Part shown: positions 14,992 to 22,897 of the stretch, piece by piece | Layout of the letters: each line of letters opens with the position of its first letter | Numbering within the stretch: the stretch's first letter is position 1 | NCBI GenBank assembly: GCA_002359655.1 | Contig: DENL01000008.1 | Span: 1-34,326 of the forward strand | Source: Rickettsiales bacterium UBA2645 | GTDB taxonomy: Bacteria; Pseudomonadota; Alphaproteobacteria; Rickettsiales; UBA1997 | Direction: 5' to 3' | Length of the DNA stretch: 34,326 bases | Position numbers and translations under genes: made by a program | Notes under the pieces: model-generated | The model's database searches: none | Seen by the model: only the letters and a program-made list of their open reading frames with translations | What the model was told of the DNA's origin: nothing

Positions 14992-15066
14992 GGCTGGATA
15001 GCAAAGTGGTAATGCAGGAGCCTGCAAAGCTCCCATTCGTCGGTTCGATTCCGACTCCGGCCTCCA
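14992..15066 (+). tRNA. tRNA-Cys (GCA)
   Basis: Cloverleaf read by eye: acceptor GGCTGGA/TCCGGCC with one T-G wobble, short D arm, anticodon stem GGAGC/GCTCC around the loop CTGCAAA (anticodon GCA, Cys), T stem GTCGG/CCGAC around TTCGATT. Discriminator base is T, the expected Cys identity base, and CCA is encoded at 15064-15066. The 3' terminal A of CCA is also the first base of the palindromic element at 15066-15208. Confidence 0.95.
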
Positions 15067-15208
15067 AAAATCGTTGAAAACACTGCGTCTTTTGAGTATC
15101 TGCGTCGTTAGAAATTTTTTTTACTCGGTTACGTACTTTGGTACGCGCCCTCGTAAAAAAATTTTCTGCCTATCAGATAATCAAAATACTTGGTTTTGAA
15201 CGATTTTT
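15066..15208. repeat. 143-base imperfect palindromic element abutting tRNA-Cys
   Basis: The left end AAAAATCGTTGAAAAC and the right end GTTTTGAACGATTTTT are inverted repeats (15 of 16 positions). Inside, GAGTATCTG and AGAAATTTTTTTTAC on the left match CAGATAATC and GTAAAAAAATTTTCT on the right, and the centre pairs TACGTAC with GTACGCG. It behaves like a miniature inverted-repeat element that fills most of the gap between the tRNA and tsaB. It has no protein-coding capacity. It may double as the tRNA terminator. Confidence 0.75.
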
Positions 15209-15230
15209 TCTCCACTTATTATTTTCTTAC

Positions 15231-15905
15231 TTACTTCTTGCGCTGAGTAATTTTTGCGCCTCGTAAATAAAGTGGATCGCGATTTTTTGAGAAATCTTTT
15301 TGGCTGTGAAATTTTTCTAAAGCTAAAAGTCCGACCAAGCTGGCCTCAATAATATCATCGTCTGCGGAAATTTCGTAAGGCAAATTTTTTTCTGACAGCG
15401 TCGTAGAAATTATTTTTTTACCTGATCCGCAAAGTAGAAAATTTTGCTTTGGTAAGAAATCCAAAACCTCTGCGCGCTTTACTAATTGCGATTCAGTAAG
15501 CTCGGTAATTTGATTTCCTTGCGATAAAAAACTACCGATAAAAAGCTCATCCATTTGCGCGTCAATTGCGGCAAAAATTTCTCCAGAAAAACTGCGTTGC
15601 TTAAAGGCCAAAGCCTCGAGCGAGTTAATCAAAATTAATGGTAAGTTGGTTGCGATTTTTAATGTGCGAGCAACTGCGAGTCCAATTCTTACTCCGGTGA
15701 AACTCCCAGGTCCCTTGGTGGCGGTAATTAAATCTAAATCTTGATACCAGATTTTATTTTCTTGCAGAATTTTTTCGATCTCAGGAATCAATAATTCTGA
15801 TTGCTTGCCGCTTTCCAAAATCAGATTTTGGCAAAGTATTTTCTCACCTTCCAATAATGCTACTGAAAGAGTTGAGTTGGTGGTGTCAAAAGCAAGAATC
15901 AGCAT
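15231..15905 (-). CDS. tsaB: TsaB, partner in tRNA threonylcarbamoyladenosine synthesis
   Basis: 224 residues. TsaB is an inactive paralogue of TsaD that, with TsaD and TsaE, makes t6A37 in ANN-decoding tRNAs. Seen: N-terminal ASKHA phosphate-like loop MLILAFDTTNSTLSVAL and the signature ATKGPGSFTGVRIGLAVARTL, with INSLEALA after it; length is normal. It starts 2 bases after the apaG stop. Last gene of the ATPase-apaG-tsaB operon. No RimI gene follows, although tsaB-rimI is common in other bacteria. Confidence 0.95.
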   Translation of the reverse strand: MLILAFDTTNSTLSVALLEGEKILCQNLILESGKQSELLIPEIEKILQENKIWYQDLDLITATKGPGSFTGVRIGLAVARTLKIATNLPLILINSLEALAFKQRSFSGEIFAAIDAQMDELFIGSFLSQGNQITELTESQLVKRAEVLDFLPKQNFLLCGSGKKIISTTLSEKNLPYEISADDDIIEASLVGLLALEKFHSQKDFSKNRDPLYLRGAKITQRKK

Positions 15906-15907
15906 TA

Positions 15908-16378
15908 TTAGTTAATAACTGATTTGGCATTTGGAACATCGAGAGAAAAGGCTGGAATTTTAGTGTTGAACAACTCCCCATTATTTTTTTGCATTTGGTA
16001 ATGTCCCGTCATAATTCCAGAAGGGTGACGCAAATGAACTCCGCTTTCATATTGGAAGCTGTTATTTGGTAAAATGAGTGGCTGCGAACCAACCACACCT
16101 TCGCCATTTACTTCTTGCACTGTGCCTTTTTCATCGATGATTTTCCAATAGCGGTTAACCAGCTTGATTGTTTCCATGCTACGATTGTCAATGCGTACAT
16201 GATAAATCCAAACAAATAGATTGCCGATAGCGCTAAACTGGCTATCAACAAATTCTGGTCGAACAGTTATTTGAATGCCATGAGTAATCGACAGGTAATC
16301 ATTACTGATCAAGTCGCCACTATCTGAAGGAAAAAATACATCGTTCAGACTACTAGATTTGATATTATTTTTAGTCAT
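15908..16378 (-). CDS. apaG: ApaG-domain protein (DUF525)
   Basis: 156 residues, longer than the roughly 125 of E. coli ApaG because of a 29-residue N-terminal extension. ApaG has a fibronectin-III-like fold of unknown precise role, sometimes linked to CO2/magnesium phenotypes. Domain signature: GIQITVRPEFVDSQ, VWIYHVRIDNRS, LVNRYWKIIDEKGTVQEVNG, GVVGSQPLILPNNSFQYESG and IMTGHYQM. Middle gene of the operon, 12 bases after the ATPase stop and 2 bases before tsaB. Starts at ATG with no Shine-Dalgarno sequence; the preceding 15 bases are A/T only. Confidence 0.92.
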   Translation of the reverse strand: MTKNNIKSSSLNDVFFPSDSGDLISNDYLSITHGIQITVRPEFVDSQFSAIGNLFVWIYHVRIDNRSMETIKLVNRYWKIIDEKGTVQEVNGEGVVGSQPLILPNNSFQYESGVHLRHPSGIMTGHYQMQKNNGELFNTKIPAFSLDVPNAKSVIN

Positions 16379-16389
16379 ATATTTATTTT

Positions 16390-18168
16390 TTAGTTCATGC
16401 GATCAGTCATATCAACGGCTCGCATTAGCTCTTTAAGATCAATTATTCCATCAACAACTTTTTGTAACCCATCTTCGATCATTGGAACAAACCCTTTTTT
16501 AATCGCATGATCTATCATCTCATTTCTACTTGCTGCATTAGATATAAGCTCATCTAATTCGCGTTCAACCATTAAAATTTCACAAATCGCGATACGGCCT
16601 TTATAGCCAGAGTTATTACATTTATTGCAACCAACTGCTTTAAACAATTTATTAATGTTGCTACGTTTTGGACCAAGTAGTCTTCTTTCAAAAGTATCGG
16701 CTGGTTGTTCTTTTTTACAGTGCACACAAAGTTTGCGGGCCAAACGTTGAGCAATCACGCCAATCAAAGCTCCGGGCATTAGATAATTTGGAACACCGAT
16801 ATTCATCAAACGCGGAATTGCGCCAAGAGCGTCGTTGGTGTGCAAGCTGGTGAAAACTTGGTGACCAGTCATCGCAGCTTGAATTGCGGTAAGTGCCGTA
16901 TCTTTATCACGAATCTCACCAATTAAAATAACATCTGGATCTTGACGTAAAATTGCTTTTACACCAGCGGCAAAGCCATCGTTACCGTCAGCTTTGATGT
17001 TGGATTGTCGGATCAGGGGAATGTGGTATTCCACCGGATCTTCCAGCGTCATAATATTTTTATCGATGGTGTTGATCATGCTAAGTAAGGTGTAAAGAGT
17101 AGTCGTTTTTCCAGATCCGGTAGGACCCGTAATAATGATAACTCCCTCTGGTTTTTGTAACATTTTAGAAATCAAACTATGGCTGGAACTATTATATCCC
17201 AAAGCTTCCAGTGAAACAATCGATTGCTTTTCATCCAAAATACGCATGACGATATTCTCGCCATTAATCGTTGGTTGAGTTGAAACACGAAAGTCAATTT
17301 TACGACCAAGAATTTCTGAATTAGTGTGGCCGTCTTGTGATTTGCGACTTTCGGCAATGTTCATGCCAGAAAGAATTTTAAGACGTACAGCAATTGCCGA
17401 CCAATAATCGCGGTGGATTGATCGGATTTGCACCATCTTGCCGTCAATACGATAACGAATACGAAGAAAAAGAGGTTCAGGTTCAAAGTGTAAATCGGAA
17501 GCTCCGCGGTGAACTGCATCAGTTAAAATAGCATCAACTAAACGCACCATCGGACTGCGATAGTCACCGCGAAGCTGGCTTTCATCGTTAATATTATTGC
17601 CTTTGCTGTTTTCGATTTCTTTTAAAATACCTTCGATCGACATTTCGTAGTCGTAATATTGATCGATAGCGTGAAGAATATCTACTTCAGCAATGTAGAC
17701 GGGAATAATTTTAAAGTTGGGTGGAAAAAATCTGCGCAGTTGATCAATAGCAACGATGTCGAATATATCAGACATGCCGATGGTGATTGATTCTTTAGTG
17801 TAAGAAATCGGAATTAATTTATTGTGAATGGCAAAATCTTTGGGAACTTTTTTAACTAATCGCGAATCGATGATTGATGATTTTATATCAAATTTTGTAA
17901 CGCCGGTAGATTCGTTTAAAATCTCGCTCAAAGCACCTTCGGAAACAAATCCTAAATCAACTAAAATAGCGCCAATTGTTTGGCTATTGTTAAGTCTAGC
18001 TCTCTCTTTGGTAGCGATTTCTAATTGATCATCTGAAATAACCTTTTGCTCAAGTAGCTTTAATCCTATATCGGCGGCACTGATCGGGTTAGAAGTTTTG
18101 GCTTTTGTTCCTGGGTTAGAAGCTTCTTCCATTTGATTTTTGTTTAATGATTTTCTTGAGAGATCCAA
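16390..18168 (-). CDS. GspE/PilB-type secretion or pilus assembly ATPase
   Basis: 592 residues. The N-terminal MshEN/T2SSE_N region (about 30-190) is followed by the AAA-like motor: Walker A GPTGSGKTT (348-356), Asp box MTLEDPVEYHI, Walker B VILIGEIRD (413-421), His box TGHQVFTSLHTNDA, and the zinc-binding tetracysteine (Cys481, 484, 514, 517). It powers a type II secretion system or type IV pilus; the sequence alone does not tell which. The start is TTG at 18168; no ATG exists upstream in frame, and Met13 (ATG at 18132) is the alternative. It heads an operon with apaG and tsaB. No pilin or secretin gene lies nearby, so the rest is elsewhere. dprA in the window makes a competence pilus an option. 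Confidence 0.92.
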   Translation of the reverse strand: MDLSRKSLNKNQMEEASNPGTKAKTSNPISAADIGLKLLEQKVISDDQLEIATKERARLNNSQTIGAILVDLGFVSEGALSEILNESTGVTKFDIKSSIIDSRLVKKVPKDFAIHNKLIPISYTKESITIGMSDIFDIVAIDQLRRFFPPNFKIIPVYIAEVDILHAIDQYYDYEMSIEGILKEIENSKGNNINDESQLRGDYRSPMVRLVDAILTDAVHRGASDLHFEPEPLFLRIRYRIDGKMVQIRSIHRDYWSAIAVRLKILSGMNIAESRKSQDGHTNSEILGRKIDFRVSTQPTINGENIVMRILDEKQSIVSLEALGYNSSSHSLISKMLQKPEGVIIITGPTGSGKTTTLYTLLSMINTIDKNIMTLEDPVEYHIPLIRQSNIKADGNDGFAAGVKAILRQDPDVILIGEIRDKDTALTAIQAAMTGHQVFTSLHTNDALGAIPRLMNIGVPNYLMPGALIGVIAQRLARKLCVHCKKEQPADTFERRLLGPKRSNINKLFKAVGCNKCNNSGYKGRIAICEILMVERELDELISNAASRNEMIDHAIKKGFVPMIEDGLQKVVDGIIDLKELMRAVDMTDRMN

Positions 18169-18297
18169 ATCAAGACCGCTTGAAATTTGGTTTTGCTTTG
18201 ATATTGCCTTTTGCGCTGGCTTCGAATTTAATAATCTTCAGCGCGTTTTTTAATGTCAAGAAAGCCCACTTAATTTCAAAAAATATTTTTAAATAGT

Positions 18298-19683
18298 ATG
18301 TCGGTCATTGTTCGTTTTGCTCCGTCTCCAACTGGATATTTGCATATTGGTGGAGCGCGCACCGCTTTGTTTAATTACCTTTTTGCCAAGCACAATAACG
18401 GAAAATTTTTACTACGCATTGAAGATACTGATGAAAAAAGATCAAGCAAGGAAGCAATTGAGGCAATTCTACAAGGCCTTGATTGGCTTGGTTTAAAGCC
18501 TGATGGTGATTATGTTTTGCAATCAAAAAATTTAAATCGTCACAAGCAGGTGGCGGAAAAATTACTCGAAAAAAACCAAGCTTATCTGTGCTACACTTCT
18601 GCTGAAGAGTTAGAAGAGTTAAGAAAAAAGGCCGAAGAAAAAAAACAAGTTTTTCGTTTTAAAAGCCCGTGGCGTGATAAAATTCAATCGCAAGCTTCAA
18701 GTGTAAAGCCAGTTATCAGAATCAAAGCGCCAATTGAAGGCGAAACCATAATTCGCGATTTAGTACAAGGTGAAATTCGCGTAAAAAATTCTGAACTTGA
18801 TGATCTAGTTATGCTGAGATGCGACTCCACTCCAACCTACATGTTAGCAGTTGTAGTTGATGATCACGATATGGGAGTAACTCACATAATTCGTGGCGAT
18901 GATCACTTAACTAACGCTTTTCGTCAAAAAATAATTTACCAAGCAATTGATTGGCAAGTGCCAGAATTTGCTCACATTCCTTTGATTCACGGACCTGATG
19001 GCGCAAAACTTTCAAAACGTCACGGCGCAACTTCGGTGATCGAATATAAAAATATGGGTTATTTGCCGGAAGCGATGAGGAATTATTTACTTCGTCTTGG
19101 TTGGTCGCACGGCGATGCGGAATTTATTTCTGATACGCAAGCAATCTCGTGGTTTAGTTTAGATAAAGTTGGTAAATCAGCAGCGCGCTTTGATTTTACA
19201 AAGCTTAAATCGGTCAACAAACATTACATTAAAGAAAAAAACGAAGAACAGCTTTTCAATCTAACTTTAGAATTTTTAGACAGAAAAATTTCCGCCGACG
19301 AAAAAATAAAATTAGCGCGAGCTTTAAAATTCACTAAAGAAAGAGCCGAAATAATTAATGAATTGGCAAAAAGTTTAGAAATTTATTGCGACGATTTTTC
19401 TTCCGAATTGAGTCGAGAAAATCAAATAATTGTCGCGGAAAAAAAATCTCTGCTGCTTGATTTGCGAAAACTTTTTAGCGACTTAAAAGATTGGACTCAT
19501 GATGGAATCAAAAATTCTTTAAGCAGTTTTGCTGAAGCCAAAGCCTTGAAAATAAAAGATTTTGGGCCGGTTTTAAGAATAGTTTTAACTTTCTCTGCGG
19601 CATCTGCTGGCGGAATTTTTGATGTAGTCGAAATTTTAGGAAAAGCCGAAGTGGTTAAAAGAATTAGTAACTCAATTAAGTAA
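18298..19683 (+). CDS. gltX: Glutamyl-tRNA synthetase
   Basis: 461 residues. Class I enzyme that charges tRNA-Glu, and in many alphaproteobacteria tRNA-Gln as well, which GatCAB then converts. Seen: the HIGH-type box in FAPSPTGYLHIGGARTALFN, LLRIEDTDEKRS, and the KMSKR equivalent KLSKRHG (237-243). The Cys set of the zinc-binding SWIM-like insertion is absent (only a Cys98-Tyr pair remains), as in many alphaproteobacterial copies. Alphaproteobacteria often carry two gltX genes; this may be one of them. First gene of an operon whose next gene starts 6 bases later. Divergent from the ATPase with a 129-base spacer. Confidence 0.95.
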   Translation: MSVIVRFAPSPTGYLHIGGARTALFNYLFAKHNNGKFLLRIEDTDEKRSSKEAIEAILQGLDWLGLKPDGDYVLQSKNLNRHKQVAEKLLEKNQAYLCYTSAEELEELRKKAEEKKQVFRFKSPWRDKIQSQASSVKPVIRIKAPIEGETIIRDLVQGEIRVKNSELDDLVMLRCDSTPTYMLAVVVDDHDMGVTHIIRGDDHLTNAFRQKIIYQAIDWQVPEFAHIPLIHGPDGAKLSKRHGATSVIEYKNMGYLPEAMRNYLLRLGWSHGDAEFISDTQAISWFSLDKVGKSAARFDFTKLKSVNKHYIKEKNEEQLFNLTLEFLDRKISADEKIKLARALKFTKERAEIINELAKSLEIYCDDFSSELSRENQIIVAEKKSLLLDLRKLFSDLKDWTHDGIKNSLSSFAEAKALKIKDFGPVLRIVLTFSAASAGGIFDVVEILGKAEVVKRISNSIK

Positions 19684-19689
19684 GTTTTT

Positions 19690-20304
19690 ATGAAAAAAAT
19701 AATTTTTTTCGCAGTAATTTTTTCATTTTTTTCGACAAATTCTTTTGCCAAAAATGAAGAAGGATTTTTCTTCAAACCTTTCATATCAATTGAATATAGC
19801 GCGCCAGCTTTGAGTTCAGGCGTTAATAAAAATTTCAAATCTAATAATTTTGGTAAACAAATTAGCGGTTTTGAAAATATTGCTCTTGGCGGAAATTTTC
19901 GCCTGCATAAATTTTTAGGCTTCAATGCTAACTGGTTTCAAGGTTCTTTAAATGATAATTCTTTGCAAGATGTTGGCTATTTAAACAACAAAGCACGCTT
20001 TAAATTCGATCAATATAATTTTTCTGCTTTGGCTTATTTACCAGCTAATGATTTTTTTGAATTTTTTGCCGAAGCTGGTGTTGCTGATATTCACAGCAGA
20101 TTGAATTATGTAAAAAACGATAGCACAGCTATTAAAAACAAAGCTCACGAGACTAAAGCAATTTTGGGCGCTGGCTTTCAATTCAAGCCATGTAAAAAAT
20201 CTGATGATATGATTCGTCTGAGCTTTCAAAAATATTCTGGCAAATTAGCTTTGCTTGATACTAACTATTCCACAGTTCGAATCGGCTATTTAAAAGCCTT
20301 CTAG
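19690..20304 (+). CDS. Outer-membrane beta-barrel protein
   Basis: 204 residues. Signal peptide MKKIIFFAVIFSFFSTNSFA, then alternating amphipathic strands (FFFKPFISIEYSAPALSSG, ALGGNFRLHKFLGFNANWF, YNFSALAYLPANDFFEFFAE, TKAILGAGFQFKP) and a final aromatic residue (VRIGYLKAF), the signal for the Bam complex. It resembles the small 8-strand OmpA/porin-like surface proteins of Rickettsiales-type bacteria. Specific function unknown. Placed between gltX (6 bases) and metK (57 bases), probably in one operon. Confidence 0.8.
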   Translation: MKKIIFFAVIFSFFSTNSFAKNEEGFFFKPFISIEYSAPALSSGVNKNFKSNNFGKQISGFENIALGGNFRLHKFLGFNANWFQGSLNDNSLQDVGYLNNKARFKFDQYNFSALAYLPANDFFEFFAEAGVADIHSRLNYVKNDSTAIKNKAHETKAILGAGFQFKPCKKSDDMIRLSFQKYSGKLALLDTNYSTVRIGYLKAF

Positions 20305-20361
20305 TGTTCTTTAGATATTTTCTTGGAAAGCCTTCCCAAATTCTTAAAACATGAGTTGCTC

Positions 20362-21519
20362 ATGCCAAAAAATTTTCTTTTCACCTCAGAATCAGTTTCC
20401 GAAGGGCATCCAGATAAGATTTGCGATCAAATTTCTGATTCTCTTGTCGATGCTTATTTAAGTAAAGATCCCTATTCGCGTCTGGCGATTGAAACGTTTG
20501 CTACAACTAACACAGTGATTATCGGTGGCGAAATTCGTGCTCCTGAAATTCCCAAAGCAGATGTTGAAAATATCATTCGTTCTACCGTCAAAGAAATTGG
20601 TTATGAGCAAGATGGCTTTCATTGGCAAAATCTTAAAATTACTAATCTAATTCACGGACAATCTGCTGACATCGCTGTTGGTGTTGACGCTTCTGGTGCA
20701 AAAGATGAAGGTGCCGGAGATCAAGGAATTATGTTTGGCTACGCTTGTCGTGAAACTGAAGTTTTGATGCCGGCAGCGATTTATTATGCTCATCGTATTT
20801 TGCATAATATCATGGATGCAGTGAAGTCGGGAGCTCTTCGCGACCTTGGTCCAGATGCTAAAAGTCAAGTTACTTTGCATTACGAAAATGGTTTACCAGT
20901 TCGTGCTGAAACAGTTTTGGTTTCGATTCAGCACAAAGAAGGCATGACGCAAAGACAAGTAAAAGAGTTAATTCGCCCTCATATAGAAAAAACTTTGCCG
21001 CAAGGCTGGATGTGCCAAGAAAAGAAATTCTTAGTCAATCCAACTGGTAAATTTGTTATTGGTGGCCCTGACGGCGATGCTGGGCTGACTGGCAGAAAAA
21101 TTATTGTTGATACTTACGGCGGTGCTGCTCCTCACGGTGGCGGGGCTTTTTCTGGTAAAGATCCAACTAAAGTCGATCGTTCTGCAGCTTACATGGCACG
21201 CTATTTGGCAAAAAATGTTGTTGCCGCTGGTTTGGCTGAACGCTGCACCATTCAAATTGCTTACGCAATTGGAGTTTCCAAGCCTTTAGCACTTTATGTT
21301 AATAATCACAAAACTGGAGTTGATGGCGAAGAGTTAGTTAAAATAATTAATGATTTAGTTGATCTAAGTCCGCGCGGAATCCGCAATCATTTGCAGTTGA
21401 ATCGCCCAATTTATAAACGTACAGCAACTTACGGCCACTTCGGTCGCAATCCAGATTCTGACGGCGGCTTTAGTTGGGAAAAAACTGATTTGGCGGAGAA
21501 ATTAAAAAAATTGGTTTGA
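20362..21519 (+). CDS. metK: S-adenosylmethionine synthetase
   Basis: 385 residues from the ATG at 20362, which matches the 384 of E. coli; a TTG 39 bases upstream in frame would add 13 residues not seen in the family. It makes SAM from Met and ATP. Motifs: TSESVSEGHPDKICDQISD (His and Asp of the active site), GAGDQGIMFGYA, GGPDGDAGLTGRKIIVDTYG, and HGGGAFSGKDPTKVDRSAAY. Only 57 bases separate it from the previous gene, so no SAM riboswitch fits. crcB starts 2 bases after its stop. Confidence 0.97.
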   Translation: MPKNFLFTSESVSEGHPDKICDQISDSLVDAYLSKDPYSRLAIETFATTNTVIIGGEIRAPEIPKADVENIIRSTVKEIGYEQDGFHWQNLKITNLIHGQSADIAVGVDASGAKDEGAGDQGIMFGYACRETEVLMPAAIYYAHRILHNIMDAVKSGALRDLGPDAKSQVTLHYENGLPVRAETVLVSIQHKEGMTQRQVKELIRPHIEKTLPQGWMCQEKKFLVNPTGKFVIGGPDGDAGLTGRKIIVDTYGGAAPHGGGAFSGKDPTKVDRSAAYMARYLAKNVVAAGLAERCTIQIAYAIGVSKPLALYVNNHKTGVDGEELVKIINDLVDLSPRGIRNHLQLNRPIYKRTATYGHFGRNPDSDGGFSWEKTDLAEKLKKLV

Positions 21520-21521
21520 AC

Positions 21522-21917
21522 ATGAATCTCATTTTAATCGCAATCGGTGGAGCGCTTGGTTCAGTAGCTCGCTATTTATCTTTTGAGGCAATTTTTCGCA
21601 TCACAAAGTCAATGCAGTTTGCTTGCAATTTTCCTTGGGGAACTTTTTTCGTTAATGCTGTTGGTTCTTTATTTGCAGGCGTGGTTTACTATTTTGTTAT
21701 CAAGAATTTTCAAAGTTTTGATCCGCGACTTAAAAGCTTTTTGATTGTTGGTTTCTTGGGCGGCTTTACAACTTTTTCAGCTTTTTCTCTCGATTTTTTT
21801 CGGCTGGTAACCGCTGGCCAATATTTACAAGCTTTTGCTTATATTTCTCTCTCGGTTATTTTGGCGATCTTAGCATTATTTTTTGGATTTTACGCGACAA
21901 AATTAATTATTTCTTAA
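21522..21917 (+). CDS. crcB: Fluoride channel CrcB/Fluc
   Basis: 131 residues from ATG 21522; a TTG 6 bases upstream overlaps the metK stop. Four membrane helices. Fluc exports fluoride as a double-barrelled dimer. Signature blocks: IGGALGSVARYLSF, FPWGTFFVNAVGSLFAG (the conserved Asn) and VGFLGGFTTFSAFSLD with the Phe box and the TTFS sodium region. No fluoride riboswitch is possible in the 2-base gap to metK. The following pseudouridine synthase gene starts 1 base after its stop; the crcB-rluC pair is frequent in alphaproteobacteria. Confidence 0.95.
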   Translation: MNLILIAIGGALGSVARYLSFEAIFRITKSMQFACNFPWGTFFVNAVGSLFAGVVYYFVIKNFQSFDPRLKSFLIVGFLGGFTTFSAFSLDFFRLVTAGQYLQAFAYISLSVILAILALFFGFYATKLIIS

Positions 21918-21918
21918 A

Positions 21919-22806
21919 GTGAATTTAGTTCAAATAAATCAAGAATTTGTAGGCTTTCGCCTAGATAAATTTCTTTGTAAAAAATTCGATATTTCTTATT
22001 CGTTGGCGCAAAAAGTAATTCGTGAAAAAAAGATTAAAGTAAACGGCATTCGTCCTGATGCAGCCTACAAAGTTCAAGATTCAGACCAAGTTGAAATTTT
22101 TGCTGATTTAGAAAATCGTCCTGAGAATCAAAAAAAATCTGTGCAAATTTCTAAAAATAAAATGAAGAGCTTTGACTCTTGGATAATTTTTGAAGACGAA
22201 AATATCATTGCCATCAATAAGCCTTCAGGTCTTGCTGTACAAGGTGGTAGCTCAATTGATATTTCGGTTGATGATTATATTTCAATAAAAAAATTTCAGC
22301 TAGTTCATCGACTTGATAAAGACACTTCGGGTATTTTGTTGATTGCCAAAAACAATAAAGCGGCAGAATTATTGACCCAAGCTTTCAGAAATAAAACCAT
22401 CAAGAAAACTTATCTGGCGCTGGTGAAAGGCGTGATGAAAAAAAAAGAAGGCGTAATAAACATTCCGCTGAAAAAACATTTAATTGGTAAAAATGAAAAA
22501 GTTCGACCCGATTTTGCCGAAGGAAAAGAAGCAATTACCGAATTTAAATTGCGCGAAACTTTTGATAATTATTCTTTTGTCGAATTAAGCCCTTTGACTG
22601 GTCGTACACATCAGTTGCGAGTCCACTGCAAAGAGTTGGGTCACACAATTTTAAACGATGTAAAATATGGCGGAAAATCAGTTCTACGCAAAGATATTTG
22701 CAAACGACTTTGTCTCCACGCTTATCGTATTGAGCTTGAAAATTACTTTGGCAAAAAATTAGAAATCGAAACTGAATTGCCAGAGTTTTTACTTGGCGTT
22801 GGTTAG
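21919..22806 (+). CDS. rluC: RluC/RluD-family 23S rRNA pseudouridine synthase
   Basis: 295 residues, started with GTG at 21919, one base after the crcB stop. An N-terminal S4 RNA-binding domain (FRLDKFLCKKFDISYSLAQK, then KKIKVNG) leads to the RluA-type catalytic domain: INKPSGLAVQGG, HRLDKDTSGILLIAKN with the catalytic Asp, LTGRTHQLRVHCKELGH and KYGG. RluC makes pseudouridines 955, 2504 and 2580; RluD makes 1911, 1915 and 1917. The gene neighbour crcB favours RluC, but the sequence alone does not decide. Last gene of the gltX to rluC operon. Confidence 0.9.
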   Translation: MNLVQINQEFVGFRLDKFLCKKFDISYSLAQKVIREKKIKVNGIRPDAAYKVQDSDQVEIFADLENRPENQKKSVQISKNKMKSFDSWIIFEDENIIAINKPSGLAVQGGSSIDISVDDYISIKKFQLVHRLDKDTSGILLIAKNNKAAELLTQAFRNKTIKKTYLALVKGVMKKKEGVINIPLKKHLIGKNEKVRPDFAEGKEAITEFKLRETFDNYSFVELSPLTGRTHQLRVHCKELGHTILNDVKYGGKSVLRKDICKRLCLHAYRIELENYFGKKLEIETELPEFLLGVG

Positions 22807-22897
22807 TTTTTTTAAAAAATATTGCGCAATAATTTGTTATTTTTTAAGTAACGAGAAGAGTTGAAGTTAGAAATTTTCACCACAAACAAACATCAAA

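Noticed and set aside
19497..19925. Antisense ORF of 142 codons across the end of gltX and the barrel gene
   Set aside because: It overlaps two well-supported genes on the other strand and its product has no recognisable domain.
20305..20361. SAM riboswitch before metK
   Set aside because: Only 57 bases lie between the genes, too short, and no riboswitch core is seen.
22820..22831. TATTGCGCAATA palindrome before the autotransporter
   Set aside because: A 12-base palindrome in a 91-base spacer is too short to support as an operator without further copies.
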